Notes: a model not told the origin generated them from the letters alone. DNA of 64,000 nucleotides from Acanthopleura granulata (GCA_016165875.1 JABBOT010000002.1:18306120-18370119), one strand, 5' to 3'. Counted from the first letter of the stretch, positions 1-13,558 are shown. A program made the numbers and translations.

Positions 1-525
1 AAATGACTCGGAGTTATGTTGAGTTTAGGAAATCGGATGCGCGGAGTGTCATCCATTCATTCGGTTCACAAATTGTAACCCGCTTCCTACTTTCTGATAC
101 AAAGGCAACACTGACGTTATGTACTGCGTGATCCTGATGCGTGAACAGCGTAATTTTTTATAATATTTGTGTCAACGCCAAGAAGGATTTCCAGGTTTCC
201 ATGATAAAGGCATGCTGTTTGCAGAGAGGCATAGTCTAACAAGAACTGCCAAGGAATGCGCCTAGTCTAGATATCTGAGAGTAAACAAAACTATACCTGT
301 GTGCATTACTTCATTCATTGAATCAGGGACCCTTGTGGTCAGCGCTATGGCTTTTCATCGGATTTGGTGGTCGTTTTCTAAGTACCACACATAGTAACTT
401 CACGAATCATATTGGTAGTGTCGAGAAAATATCCCAAAGAGACAGTTTACAAGCAGAGTTGCACCAAATCAACTGATTTTATACAGATGCACCTCTGTGC
501 AACCAATTGACATCTTACCGATTCA

Positions 526-542
526 CAGACGGAAGACAGATG
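526..542 (+). promoter_or_regulatory. Conserved 17-base word of the module, copy A
   Basis: CAGACGGAAGACAGATG is identical in all three module copies although the surrounding DNA has diverged strongly. Its end lies 59 bases before the conserved ATG at 601. Function is unknown; a promoter or 5' leader element is an inference from conservation and spacing. Confidence 0.35.
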
Positions 543-600
543 GGGTAGGCAGATTCCAGTTATCGGTAGGATGGCCGTCAACCGCTTCAATCTGCCAAAT

Positions 601-669
601 ATGATGGATCAGAACTCAGACGTTGCCACATGCGCCGGGGGTTGCCAGAAATTAAGGCACTCCAAATGA
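601..669 (+). pseudogene. Short conserved-start reading frame of the module, copy A
   Basis: A 22-codon frame starts with a double methionine and MDQNSD, then carries V-x-T-C-A and a QK pair before an early stop. The start context and the first residues are shared with copy B (6898-7005, -) and copy C (13317-13499, -). Beyond this stop, nucleotide similarity to the copy C frame persists to about base 780 (for example the match to the copy C GGATGAC stretch near its end), so copy A looks like a broken version of a longer frame. The protein family is not recognised. Being so short, it may be only a fossil of a first exon. Confidence 0.3.
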
Positions 670-3421
670 CGAGGATAGAATGTCGGGGTTTAATAAATAT
701 CGTCTCATAAAATCCACCATGGGTATTCTAGGTAATTCAAGGATATCATGTCAGGATGACATCCCAAAATTCCATATAATTTATTGACACACAAAAAAAC
801 ACTCATGTCCTTTAGGAATGAGAGTTCTGAACAAACTAACAAATTTACTGAACCTGCATTTTAAGTTCATCCCTTCGAGACCAAGATATGGGAGCTAATT
901 ATGAGTACATGCGACAAAACCTTGCACTCCTTGCCTTCATATTGTAGTTACATGCACACCTGGGTCCGCACATGTTGCAACACAAATATTGCCCATCAAA
1001 TTTTACCGTTTGGCCTTAGAAGACGGCACAACCTGTGAACCAAGTACCATGGAAGGATTTTGGTGTTTAGTGATGGCAGTCGGGAGAAATCGTTGGCAGC
1101 AGAAAACAGCCTAGAGAAAGCGTGACGTTGAATCCGTCTGGACAATACCTTATTATATACGCTCTTCTGTCGAACTAATGCATTCTAATAAAGCTTGAGC
1201 TGTGTCTGTTAAACGTCTTGCACACATGGCGCTATTAGATGTAACAATAAGAACGTATTCTGGAGTCTATTAATGAATATGGATGGAACCTGTGTGTGAC
1301 AGTTTTGGTAGTATGTCAGCTGAAATTCCTTCACAAGTGATGCATCGTTTTGATTTATTAACATGTTCAGAAAGCAGAAGCCAAGAGTCGAGTTTTCAGT
1401 AAAACAGGCCTGTGAAACGTGCACGGTACATCCTAGACTCCGGCCACTTACTGGTCAAGTCTCTGTCCAGAGAGACTGGCGTCAGTTTCATAGTCATTTT
1501 ATTAAGGTGTCTGTCACACTTCCGGCGATCAAAGCTTTGTCCTCGTTGGCAATACTTCATCGAAGACAACTTTGAGGGACAGACCTTAATTATTTCGTCA
1601 ACCGCTGTAACTGGACTGGATTTCAGAGGCTATTGATATAAAAGAGAGAGATCTGGCTAAGGAGCCTGCTAATGATCCTATATACGTCACTAGTGAAGCC
1701 ATTTTCCCTCTAAGTCGGATAGCTCATCAAGTCTCTCAATTGGTTATGATTGTAATCGAATTCAAGTGTGAACATAGACACGATAGAAAGATCACACATC
1801 ACGTTTTTCCATTGCAAGGTTTAAAAATGGCCAAAAGACTATGGCAGAGTTTAAGTGAATAGAATGGCTCGGCTTCTGTGTGTCACAGCGGGAATGTATT
1901 ATGTTGGACTGCCTATTCTGTACCGCCTATACGGACTGCCACATATACAAATAATCACTCCATATACATCTGGGCATGGCACAAATCTGTTAAACTCATA
2001 TTCTATATTCTTTCATTCATCAGATTATTAAGTTAACAATGGTGTATGAGATATATTCCGAAAATGTTTTCGTGAGGATTTGTCTGTTGAAACTTCACAC
2101 GTGACACCACTGACATTATTTGCTGCTCATGATGCTATATACGTCAAGCTGCGGATGAAAATTGAGGCCATCACCTGACGTTAGCTCAGTTGATAAAGGA
2201 TATAAATCCGGACATAATATTTACACAGTATTTACGAGTGATCACATTCGCTGTTCCCTCTTACACTTTACGAAACTGCAATATGTAGATACATAAAAGC
2301 TTTATCAAGGCAGGAGGCCATTCGGTAACGGATATAAGGTTACACGGGAGTCTAAATTTCACAGTGACGGCGGCACTAAAACCGTTTTGAAGCACGACAC
2401 ATGCTAGTTCAATATGAGATCCAATACATAAAGTGCTCAAATCCTTTGATGCTTTATTGGAATACGTGATTGGCCGCATTATTCGTAATTACACGGTCGT
2501 GCAAATCACGCAAGTTTTGATTGTCCGGTATTAAAGTTTCTCTTTCCGTGACAAATCTTCACCATAAACAGCTCATGGACAGCTATACAAAGTCCAGGGG
2601 ATTTCTTTCTCCTCTTGTACACTAATGAAAAGAAAATCGTCTTTGGCTCTTGTCCCCAGCTGCTTCGATCCGATCAGGCAACGTGTGGTGTAATGTAATA
2701 TTACACAGGGCCCAAACTCTCTACTCTGTTATTCTGTAGAGCTTAACGGAGTTCAAGGAAATCAAAGAGATGATTACTTTTCTCTATAGGTGATTTTGTT
2801 GAGAAACGAAAAGGCAGAAAGACTTCCATGTTATTGGTGCATTTCTTATCTATTAGGGCAAGTTTAGAGAGGGAAAAAATGTCTACAGACCATTATCAAC
2901 ACTCACTTATGCAGCGAGAAAATCCTATACGCAACAAGACAAAAGTTGAGAATCAGGCGACAACCAGCCTATCTTACGCTAAAGAGAACTGGGGCAACGG
3001 AAGAATGGCACAGATTCATCTTTCTGCTGAAAAGAAGTCTTAAAATTGTGATTTTTGTTCACAGTCTATTCAAACTTGAATCTCCAGTGACATATCTAGA
3101 CAGGTTTAAAAGAAAAGTTGGCGTGCTCGAAACTTTTGACCAAAGTGGTCATTAATTTAAAAAAAGATCTCTACATGGATTTAATAATCTTGAAGGATGA
3201 AAAAATTTTGTTTGTTTAGTTCTCACCTTAACAACTAATTGGAAAACGATTTGCAACAAGATTTTTTAAAGTTCGGTAAAGGCGTTTTACGTGAACTTAT
3301 TTGGTATCCGTTGAGAGTGTGCTTTGGTATTTAAAAAATGCAGCGCAATGACCGAGGAGAGTTTCATAAAAGCGTATAGTTTAAGTAGAGATCAGGCTGG
3401 CGTCATATCTAGTCGTACTTG

Positions 3422-3526
3422 AGCTGCGGATGGTCGAGAATTTCCCCTGGGCTCTGTCCTGCTTCTTCCCGCCAGAATGAAGACCGCAGTTCCATGAGTG
3501 AAATGTTGTTGGGTACAGCGCAAAAC
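3422..3526 (+). mobile_element. SINE-1 fragment (3' half)
   Basis: Diverged 3' half of the main SINE family of the window. It shows the series GCGGATGGTCG, TTTCCCCTGGGCTCTG, a degraded CCATAATG segment and a tail resembling GTACGGCGTAAAAC. It lies almost at the axis between module copies A and B and lacks the tRNA-like head. Confidence 0.7.
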
Positions 3527-4199
3527 TAGATATAAGTTATTCGGCAAAAAATTAAGAGAGGTAGTATCGTTCTTTTGTCATCATGTAGGCCTACCATGTT
3601 TTAATGTCTTTCAGGGGGACGCAAGTATATATACATCGCGGAGGACTGCAATACTGCACATGTATTGATTAACACGTGTTTTACACACGCAAATTAGTCT
3701 CTTCCAGGAACCTGCTAAACCCAATGGCTCAAGGCACCAAGCCTAACACTCAGTTGTCCAAATATCGGACTGTCACTATGTCATGGCTTCAAAAGAGTGA
3801 ACATCTCTGCACCCTCCATGTATTACTTATGTGCGATGCAACAGTTCACCACGGCTCTACCGATAAAGAGCCAGAGAACTGATTGTCTGACAGTGATTAC
3901 ATTGTGCATTGTAGATGTGCGAAGCAACTTGCAAACTGATAAAATTTCACATCGGATTAATCGTGGTGAAGAGTTTACTGGATGTAGGAATCGACACGCA
4001 TTTTGATAACTGGCTATGGGGCTGTGGCTTTAAGACCATATGACCAAGTACCTGTGGAAGGCCGTTATACTAACCCTAGACATCAGCAAAGCAAATGTCA
4101 GTAAATATTGACTACATATATGTAGGTTTCAACATCTTCGCGAGAGGCCAGTTATATTGTTGGGGTCTTCTAAAACAGCAACACCGTCGACAAAAAGAA
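3527..4199. other. Spacer between module copies A and B
   Basis: About 0.7 kb around the axis of the A/B inverted repeat. Apart from short open frames expected by chance, no coding signal, RNA gene or clear repeat is seen. Confidence 0.4.
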
Positions 4200-6897
4200 C
4201 CGTAGTACATCTAACCGATAACATATGTAGCCATATGCCAAGTAACACCCTTACAACCTTTTGGTTGGAGACAACCCTCCGAAAGTAATCATACGTTCAG
4301 CCGATGTCAGTTAAGTACAGCAACAAAGCTTTGACCTGATCTGATAAAAATCTTGCTACAATTCGTTTCCAAAGCCGTTATTAAGGCAAGAATCGAATAT
4401 TAAAAATTCGTCCATAAATCAAGAATTATTAGATTCATGGAGACAGAAAGATTGGAAAAAATTGATCATCATTTCAATCAAAGTGTCGAACATGAACATT
4501 ATTCTTTTTAAGCTCTCGAGATGTGTCACCGGAAGATTAAATTGCAAAAATTGCTTGAGAAAAAACAACAACATATTATGACCTTTCTAGGCCCAATGGA
4601 TGAGTTCGTTTTCAACCCAGGTGTTCATTGGAATAAGGTCGGCAGACTCTCCTCTTATTATCAACTTTTCCATTATTGCATGTTGAAATTACATGGATGT
4701 TATATTCACAATCATCTGGAGATATTTATTTTCCTTTAGTTTTTCGTTTGATTAAGAAATACAGGGAATCAATAGCGTCAAAATGTTTACAGCTACATAT
4801 TATGGGTAAAGTCACCAATGCGGCAAACTAAAAAAGTCGATGATTTGCTTTAATCTTGGCATACTCTGTAGAATAGTGTATGGATTTAGCCCGACACAGA
4901 GCACAGAATGTGAGTTCTGTCTCGCTTATTACATTACACCACATGTCGCTTAATCGGGCTGAGGACACCGAGAATCAAGAGCCAAAGACGATTTACTTTG
5001 CATTTGCGCCAAGGGGATGCTAAAATCTCCAAAATCTTGAACTGCTGTCCATTAAGTGTTTGAAGTGAAGATCTGTCGCGAAAGGGAAATTTTAATACCC
5101 TTCAGTCATCTCTTGTGTGATGTGTACAGCAATGTAATTAAGTATAACACGGCCACTTAGCTATTCAAATAAAGCTTCAAAGGGTGCTCCTTGCATTGTT
5201 TATATAGGTTCCCTGAATTTACCAGCATGTGTCGTGGCTGATTACAGCTGTATTGCCGTTGTGAATTTTAGATGCCTCTGTAACTTTATCTCAGACTAGC
5301 AAAAGGTCGCTTGGACTGATCGATTCAACCTGTCGTGTATCTGGATGTTGCAGTTACATAAATGTGAGCGGGAATTAGTGAGTGTTATGTGATGGACGTA
5401 TAAAGGTGCACACCCTGATTTGCTTCGCTAATTGGTGTCTGTAACAGTCTGTAACCCGTTATTTTGAAACGCTGTCGAAGTTTCTCCCGATTGTCACACG
5501 TAAAGATTCATAAGAAAATTATAATCAAACCTTGTTGCGCGTTTTCTTGGCATTAGTGCCCCCAGAATCTGACAGCGGATTTACACACGAAAAACATATT
5601 AAACTGACCACTGTTTCTCTTCGTTCACAAAAACGTTTTCAGAGCATATCGCACACGACACTGTCAGAGACAATTTCTCCCGAAGGAAACAAGCATATGA
5701 AATATCCATCGATGTATCAAATGGGACTCGACTGGGAATGCTCGCTGTGTCACACAGAAATCGACACAGTCTGTTCAGCTTAAAGGTGTCACATTGCGAC
5801 ACCATGGTGTACTTATAGCTTTTCAGCTCTGTTTAAACCTTGGAAAAGAAAATGCAGCATTTCAGCTTTCTATGGTGTTCATGATCATACTTCATTTCGA
5901 AAATAGCCAGGGCCAACTGAAAGATCTGATGTGCCTTCCTTGAGGGAAGATAACTTCAACAGCCACTTTTCTGATGGTATCGTCGCAGGTTCTTTGGGAA
6001 GATCTGTTTGTATAACATCAGTTGCTGTGAAATGCACTTTTATTGCAGTTGCTGCGTGGATCAATAATTATGCTCTATCAAAGATAGATATTTTTGGCGA
6101 AGTAACGACAATGATGACACCCATTTTATTGTGAGTCGAGTGACAGACAAGTTAATCAAATCGGTGTTAAACAGTTCTTTTTACAGGTTGTGACACTTGA
6201 CAAATAGGCGGCCAGAGTTATGTACCTAGTGACGTAAATAATCATTCTAGTCCAATTAAGCGCTATGTCTGAGTTCCCGTTGTCTCCAAACGTGTTAATA
6301 AATCACATTAAGGCATGACTTTTGAAGGAATTTTAGTTGCCATGTTATTGAAGCTGTATCGCTCAGATTTCATACATATTCATGAAAAGACTCCAGGATA
6401 AGTTCTTATGGGTCAATACAAGCACAAGTGTAAAGCCATTAACAGACAGTTTAATTAGACCGCATTAGTTCAGCAGGACGGCCTACACGCGGTCAGAGTG
6501 AACATTTGTCCATACCGATTCAAGGTCAAGGTGTGTTCTTAGGTGTCAACGGTCTCTCCCAGCCGCCATCGCTTACAAAACGGTGTCATGTATTGTAATT
6601 CACGGGTCTTGTTGTATTTTGATGTGGAATGTTAAAATTTGATGGGCAAGAGTTGATGTATGTAGAAATAGTTTGGTGTGACTTGGCTGAAGTGATGTGT
6701 AAAAAGATGGGAACTATACGTGAGTCTGGGGAACAAATGAAATTATTTGCCTGGAGTCGAGGGGATGCCATTAAAATAAGAGCATCTTGAAGCAATTGAT
6801 CAGTCCGTTTACATATCTCATTCTGAAAGGATATCAGTGTTTGTTGTTTTTTCTGTCAGTAATTTATTCGGCTTTTTGCACTTTAGCTGTCCTCTAT

Positions 6898-7005
6898 CTA
6901 CCTGAAGAGACGATATACTACCAAGACCTTGTATATTCGGCACATGTGATTTTGTTTCTGGCAAACCTCGGCACATGTGACAACGTTCGAGTTCTGATCC
7001 ATCAT
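6898..7005 (-). pseudogene. Short conserved-start reading frame of the module, copy B
   Basis: A 35-codon frame begins MMDQNS as in copy A and then carries V-V-T-C-A-E-V-C-Q-K before drifting away and ending at TAG (6898-6900). The start matches copies A and C in sequence and in distance from the 17-base word. The second half has no clear similarity to copy C, so this is probably a broken copy. Family not recognised. Confidence 0.3.
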
Positions 7006-7063
7006 AATTTGGCTGACCGAAACGGTCGATGGCTGTCCTACCGATAACCCGAATCTACATACC

Positions 7064-7080
7064 CATCTGTCTTCCGTCTG
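7064..7080 (-). promoter_or_regulatory. Conserved 17-base word of the module, copy B
   Basis: Perfect copy of CAGACGGAAGACAGATG on the minus strand. It ends 59 bases before the conserved ATG at 7005, the same spacing as in copy A. Confidence 0.35.
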
Positions 7081-8469
7081 CCACTCGCTAATGGTGTTCC
7101 TATGAAATCACCCGACTTGGTGTTGTTCTGCTTATAAACTATGCTTTAGGAATCTTTCTACAAACTACTAATCTGAGTCGGGTACTAATGTGTGAAGACA
7201 CCATGTGTGGTAGTTGGAAAATAACCATCCAGTTTGGTGAATAGCCATAGCGTTGCCCGCAGTGACACCTAATTCAACCAGTGGACTAGTGGCAATCTGT
7301 TGGATTACGTTTTTTTCAATCCTCGGATATCTTAAAAAACATGGCCCTTCACGTTTACAATGCATTCTGTCTGGCAGATTGTGTTAAACTACGGCATGGT
7401 GTCAACAGTATGTTAAATATTGTGCAGCTGAAAGAGTGGAGATAACACGGCAAACACTTACGGCATATACTTGGCTAAATACCCACACGCGCCACACAGT
7501 GGATAAGTCAAAGGAATGGGTTTGTTTTTGCTAGGGGAGCTGTTGCACTCCCAGCTGAATAAATGACACGACGCACTCTTGACATTTCCTAAAAATAAAG
7601 TTAAATTGTGATTATGTATATATGCTATAGTAAGCATAAGATGGACATTTTTTACACCAGTCAATCGTTATTAATCATGTAACTCACGTTAAACGACAAG
7701 ACCAAAGAATTTTGACTGAGTTTCAGTTGCTTCCAGATCATCTTTTATAAACACAAGATCCGCACATATTTAAATCACTTAAAAAATAGTAGCTTAATTA
7801 CCTGATTTATAACACGGAAGTAACCCACGGAAATGACAACAATATAATATTGTAATTCCTACTTTTTCTTTTTAGGTGAAGAACATGGGGATTAAATGGA
7901 TTCACGGCTTCACGAATATAAATCATCACTCAGTGGATAGGAAAAAAATACGAATCATGAATAAATTTCCTTATTTTTCTGTTGCATTTATTAACAACAT
8001 TTATTAAGTCCACATTTCGTTGTTTATATTCATATAGTTTGCATTTTATGCTTGCTGACACTACGGTTGATGTACACTATTATCTAATTGCATGTGTATC
8101 TTAATAAAATAATGCTATTTTTCGCTATTACATTTTTAAATGCGTGTTTGAAAAACTAAACCCATTGAAGAAAGCACTGTCGAGAAAGGATTAATGTTGC
8201 GCGATTTTCGAAGAAAGATTAGATTTAACTTGTCGTATTTTAACCAATGGGATGCATATGTCGTAAAGTTGCCTTTTCAGAGTCAAATAGCCCTACGTTT
8301 TTGTTCGTGCGTGGTATATGTCAGATTTGAAAGAATACAGTGTACACACAAATTTCAAAGACTTTTGTCATTGGCAAAGTTGATAAGATGTACCCGCTGT
8401 GCACATGATCGGTGATATGTAAAACTGTAGCTGAGAAAATATTAAATGTACAACTCTTTGATTGGGAAC

Positions 8470-8541
8470 TTACGCAGTTCTCAAGAATATTTCACTTATG
8501 CCAAAACGGCCAGCAATATGGTGGGAGGAAACCAAGCATTG
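8470..8541 (-). mobile_element. SINE-1 fragment
   Basis: Diverged piece of the SINE-1 3' region on the minus strand. CTCAAGAATATTTCACTTAT, CGGCCAGCA-TATGGTGGGAGG and AAACC follow in the family order. The tRNA-like head and the terminal TTTA repeat are absent. Confidence 0.65.
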
Positions 8542-9310
8542 TACGGTAATGAAATAAAGCATAACTGTGCTCTATGCATTCACTAAAATTTGTATAAATG
8601 TAAATAAACAAGTCAAATGATGTTAGGCCCAGTGTGTGGAACCTTTGTGTCTATTGAAACCCTGATGTGACGAGTCGTAATTTTATACTGTAGGTCTATA
8701 AACAATAATCAGCTACACCTACATCATGCCCTAGGTCGTATGTGTTGTTTCTGCCTAATCCTATTTAGGCCTAATCCTAATCTACTCTACCTAATACTGT
8801 GATCAATCGCTTTCCTATGGCATGAAGTACCTTAACATTTAGGTGAAGAGTTATTTTAAACATTAATGTTTAATCTCGTGACTACACCTCTGGGGAGCAG
8901 ACTAGTGGTTATTTATTTTTAGTGCTAGGTATTTCTTGTCATTAGGAACCCCCTATAAGATGTGTGACGAGCGATCCTCATTATCGATACAGGATGATAT
9001 AAATCGATAAAAGTCGCAACTTGAGGTATTTTAAAAAGTTAAAATTTTCGAATCAGGCTCATAGCCTACAATGTTTTGCCAAAAAGACTCAAGGAAATGC
9101 CAGGACCCATGCTGTTGTAATTCAGGAAAAGCATGCTTTTTTTACTCCAAGAAAGTATACATTGTTAAGTTATGTGAGGAATAAGCAAATAATTACAGTC
9201 TATCCCGTCTTGTTATTTATATTATATGAAAGTTGTATGTTAATCCAGTAATCCGATTGGTCATGAAGCTGTCAGTTTTGATACATGAAGTCATACATTT
9301 GTAAAGAGGC

Positions 9311-10789
9311 AGTTCGTGCAGAACGGTAAACCATTACATAGATAAAGTAAGTTGAGAAATAAGACAAGTTAAGTTTAGAACAGCCTTGTAATAACAACAC
9401 GACAATTCCGTATCGCCTGTATTAGACGTGACCATGAAGCGGTCGACCGCTTTGATGGAATATCGCTTGAAACGTGTGCCTCGAGGTCGTTAGATCAGGG
9501 ATCAATTACTGGTCTGGTCATACCAAAGACTTTAAAAATGGTACTTGGTGCTGTTTCGCTTGGGGCTCACTCCTGAGAGGTTAGAGCATGGAAACAAATG
9601 TAACACAATGTTTTCATCTCATCATAACATATATTCTTTACTGGATACTTTTTCTCGTTTTTTTCCCCAGACTTTTGCAATGTGCATTCTGCACTCGTCC
9701 GACATCAATTCGTGTTTTTTCCCTCGGAAATATTAAAGTTTCATGACTTCATGGTGTTGTTTCCATGTGTGATATAGCACAATTATCGCCAGCGTGGTGC
9801 AGTATAATAACCGGGCATTGCCCACTCAACTTTTTGTGTACACTGCCATAAAATTGTCGTAAAACTATGGGTAAAATGCCTGGCTACAAGCTGCCAAGTG
9901 TTTTCGATGTAAAAAAGCGGTCATACTGGCCATAACGCCATCGCATGAAATCACATGTGAAACCTACACATATCACGTTTTTTGCCTATTATGGGTTTTT
10001 GCCATTAAGGCGGTCGTAGTGGTAAAACCCTTTTAGAAATACCGGAGTTAGGGTAGTAAAACAAGGGCTTTTCCTAGCAGAACAGGTTTACCTGAAGTTT
10101 AGAACTTTGAAATCACTTCTATTATTTAATTTGGGTTTACCAAAAAATTCAGGTTATGACATTTGTCTTGTAGCGGAAAGTTGGTAATACCCAGCCAAAA
10201 ACTTTAGGACTTTAATATCCACATCCAGGACAGATTTACTTACTTCCAGAAGACACCGCTGGGAAGTTCAACGTGTGACGAAACTCAATTTCCAGTTCTG
10301 TTGGGTAGCCCTAAATATATTCACTTCAGCAATTCAAATCCCTAACGATATGATGTTAAAACTTGTGACAAGATGGATAAGTCTGGCTTCTAGTGTTAAG
10401 GGACCCTCCAGACAGCGCTCTATCTTCTTATTTCCGACTCCCAGTGGACACCGCAGAACTATTAATCCGATGTGACAGTTCCAACGCCCTGTGCTCATCT
10501 GCAATTCATGTTGATCACAAAATCGGACTTGGGGGTTACTGGTATTTTGTTAGTTATGATTCATGAAAATTTGCATCGCATATAATTAATACAGATGGAA
10601 TGTAGTTCTGTATATCTAAAGGACGATTTTGTGTTGATGTTGCAGCAGGTACTTGGACAACTAGGGATTCTATTTTAGCTTAGTCATTTTGTTAAGCATT
10701 ATGTGTTAATGGTCCTTGCAAGTAGTCATTCTACCCATGTAGTCATATGCATTAATCACAAGGTCTTAAAATTGGCACACGATGTCAGA
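9311..10789. other. Spacer between module copies B and C
   Basis: Contains one SINE-2 copy (9472-9600). The remainder, including the purine/pyrimidine-mixed tract at 9780-10150, shows no supported gene. The 67-codon frame at 10275-10475 has no recognisable features. Confidence 0.4.
9472..9600 (+). mobile_element. SINE-2 copy
   Basis: Second SINE family. A weak tRNA-like head (GCCTCGAGGTCGTTAGATC, then GGATCAATTACTGG in place of the B box) is followed by the family body: GGTCATACCAAAGACTTTAA, AAATGGTACTTGGTGCTG, TTCGCTTGGGGCTCA and TTAGAGCATGGAAAC. The same order occurs at 41296 and 59880. Confidence 0.75.
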
Positions 10790-13316
10790 ACATCGAAGCT
10801 AAATGATAACCAGATGCAAGGCAACCATCGTATGATGCTTTGGTAAAAGACAACGCTTCGCTCCTAATCACACGTTCAACCGATATTAATTAAATCCATC
10901 TAATAACCTTTGATTTGAGCTGAAAAACATTTGTACACTTCGTTTTCAAAGATGTTATTAAGGCGAGAACCGAACATCAAATATTTTTTCATCCTTCAAC
11001 ATATATCACCAGAATATTAAATTCGAAAGTCGCGTGAATATAGCGACATCTTTTAGGTTTTTTTCAGTAAACAGATTGATGAGTGCGACTGTGAGTGTTC
11101 TTGGGAATAAAGTCGACTGGCTGTCGCCATAATGTTAACTTTTTCCGTGTTGCAAGTGGGACGTGCATATTACAAGTACATCTGCGTAATGTTGATAACA
11201 TTAGTATCAAAATGTTTTTGACGTCGTATTTTTAATAAAAACACTGATTTATGAAACTATTCACCTCTTTGATTGGCTTGGACGCAGAAAAGCTGTACAG
11301 GATAATAGGCGCCGATTTAGTCTGACATCGTGTTAAAACTATGGGTTTGGTCTTACAGCATAATACATGTCACTTGCACGGAATGAACTCAGCTGAGAGA
11401 GGAAACCAAAGTCGATTTTCTATGTATTAACACGGTAGAAGATGTTGAAATCCCCCAAGTCTTGAATTGCTCTCCATGATGTGTTTGAAGTGAAAATCTT
11501 TCGCGGAAAGAGAAAATTTAATGCCCGACAAACCCAAAGTTCCGTGACTTCAGTAGCCGTGTAATTAAGCAAAACGCGCCCAATCACCTGTTCAAATAAA
11601 ATATTGAAGTATTCACGCACTGTATGTATTGGTTCTCACATTGAACAAGTGTGTATCGTGCTTGGTTACGCCTTTAGATCCGCCGTCATTGTGAATTTCA
11701 GATTCCACAGTAACCTTTTCCGAAACAGACCAAAGGCCCCTTGAATTGATAAATTTAATGTTTCTTGTAACGTGGCACAGAAGTTACACGAAGTGTGAAT
11801 GATGACGGCCGTAGATACAGTGTAGCACGCTGTGTGTATTTATGTTCTACCTGACACTAATTGTAAGACGTCACGCGATGATCTTTAAAGCTTTACACTT
11901 TGGCTCTTGGTACTGTATGCTGTATGTAACAGTCTGCATCTGCCGTAAATTACGTAAGTGGTGAAATAGCTACGGCGTGAGTTTCCCGCACTTGTCACAT
12001 GCGAAGATTCAAACACAAATTATAGATGAAGTGTATTGGTGATTCGCTTGACATTGGTTGCTTTACAAGTTGAAAATATAGTGGAAAAACCAAAGCCTCT
12101 TTCGCTCACGACGACATTTTTGGAATATTTTTATACGTCAGTTCTTACCAGCATGACACAACAGCAGGAAATGTGCCTTTGTTCATTTCACCCGTTTCTC
12201 CATTTGACTGTTTCCCTTGATGTGTGGAATGAAGGCTCGACAGTGTCAGTGCGACATTTTATTTACCTCGAAGTTGTCATAATGCGAAACTATTTTGTTT
12301 TCATTGTTTTTCGTCTTTAGTTAAATCGTGCAAACGACGAATGCGGCACATAATGGGTTGACTTTCTTATGCTATTTATGTTCATGCTTGGGTTCGATTT
12401 TAATCATTGCGAAATGTAAGACCTGAGGGTACATAACTTCATTAAGGATTGTTCTAGAATCAGTTCCTGGCTCTTTATCCATTTCTATTATTTATCAACT
12501 GTCTCTGAAATGAACTCTAGTTACACTGGTTGACATAATGATTAAGTTCTATCGTTGAAAACTGTCTTCAGAAAAGTAATGTCAAGGACAGATACGTTAA
12601 TCAAATGACTATCATGCAGGTTTGTCTTTGCCAGGACACTTGACTAGTGGAAGGGCTAAATTTGTGGTGTACAATGGGCGGTAAGACATAAGAGACCTTC
12701 CTATTCGGAATTCTTCATGTTTATTTTATTGTAAAACATTAATTCATTTCAGTCCAAACGTGTAAATTACTTAGAACGACACATGACGTATTTCAGCTGA
12801 GATATTACTGAAGTGATCGTTAAGTTCCATCCATATCCAGTAAAAGACTCCAGGGATATGTTGTAACAGTTGATACGGCCACAAATGTTAGACCTTCAGT
12901 AGACGGCTCAAACTTCATCAGACTCCATTAGTTTAACAGAAGAGCGTACATGCAGTCAGAGGAGTCATTTGTTTAGACGGATTGAAGGTCACGCTCCCGC
13001 AACGGTTTCTCCGGCTGCCGTGAATAACAAAATGTATTCTGATTCACAAGTCGTGAAATCGTCTTAAATCGAACCTTAAAATTTGATGGGAAAGAGTTTA
13101 TAGCAGGTGTCTGGTATGATTCACTTGCTGTGACCGTGCTTGCGATGAAGGGTATACTACTAAGGCCTGTAGAAGTGCAGGGATTTGGAGGATGTGCACA
13201 CAATTAGCTTCCACATCCAAAACTCAAGGGGGTGTCATTAAAGTAAATGCAGCTTGAATAAATTTTTCAGTCTATTCAGATCTGTCTTTCTCAAAGGACA
13301 TGGGTGTTTTTTACTT

Positions 13317-13499
13317 TCAATAACTTGCACGGAAATTTGGCACGTCATCCTGCCACGATGCCATTTTATTCCAAACGAATGACGACTGCACATCGGATAA
13401 GTCGATATTTAACCAAGATATTATATCTTCGACCCATTTCTGCCACAGCTCGGCGCATATGACCAAACCTCGTCGCATGTCTGAATTCTGATCCGCCAT
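13317..13499 (-). CDS. Hypothetical 60-residue frame of the module, copy C (possible first exon)
   Basis: An ATG-started frame of 60 codons. It opens MADQNSD, contains C-A-E-L-W-Q-K-W and a tryptophan-rich middle (five W in all), and is acidic towards the end. Copies A and B share the start, the CA-(E/G)-xx-QK motif and the distance to the upstream 17-base word, and copy A also shares nucleotide similarity up to the stop region. Conservation anchored on an ATG suggests a coding past. No signal peptide, membrane segment or known domain is recognised. It may be a small protein, a first exon, or a decayed gene carried in a repeat. Coding status is uncertain. Confidence 0.3.
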   Translation of the reverse strand: MADQNSDMRRGLVICAELWQKWVEDIISWLNIDLSDVQSSFVWNKMASWQDDVPNFRASY

Positions 13500-13558
13500 A
13501 ATTTGGCTAACGGGAGCGGTTCATGACCATCCTGATGATAGCACGAATCTGCTTACCA

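Larger units (their letters stand above)
1..3430 (+). repeat. Long repeated module, copy A (inverted relative to B and C)
   Basis: First of three diverged copies of one multi-kilobase module. Copy A reads on the plus strand; B and C read on the minus strand. Matching landmarks include the 17-base word at 526-542, the ATG frame at 601, a block near 1080-1140 that pairs with 6500-6560 and 12970-13020, a block at 2630-2705 that pairs with 4930-5000 on the other strand, and 3180-3300 that pairs with 4300-4410 and 10880-11010. A and B form a long inverted repeat with its axis near 3815. The left end probably continues beyond the window, because similarity to B at 7350-7400 is still visible near base 200. 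No transposase or polymerase is seen, so it could be a non-autonomous element or a duplicated, decayed gene segment. Confidence 0.65.
4200..9310 (-). repeat. Long repeated module, copy B
   Basis: Second module copy, in tandem orientation with copy C and inverted relative to A. Collinear landmarks with C: 4370/10960, 5030/11450, 6290/12760, 6590/13040, 7050/13530, 7200/13690 and 8850-9240/14220-14640. The offset is about 6.4-6.6 kb up to 7.4 kb and then drops to about 5.4 kb, so B carries roughly 1 kb of extra sequence, or C lost it, between about 7.5 and 8.8 kb. A SINE-1 fragment at 8470-8541 lies in that extra part. No autonomous transposition gene is visible. Confidence 0.7.

Noticed and set aside
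2155..2230. tRNA-like GTTAGCTCAGTTGATAAAGG
   Set aside because: Resembles a tRNA D-arm/A-box but has no B box, anticodon stem or acceptor pairing downstream.
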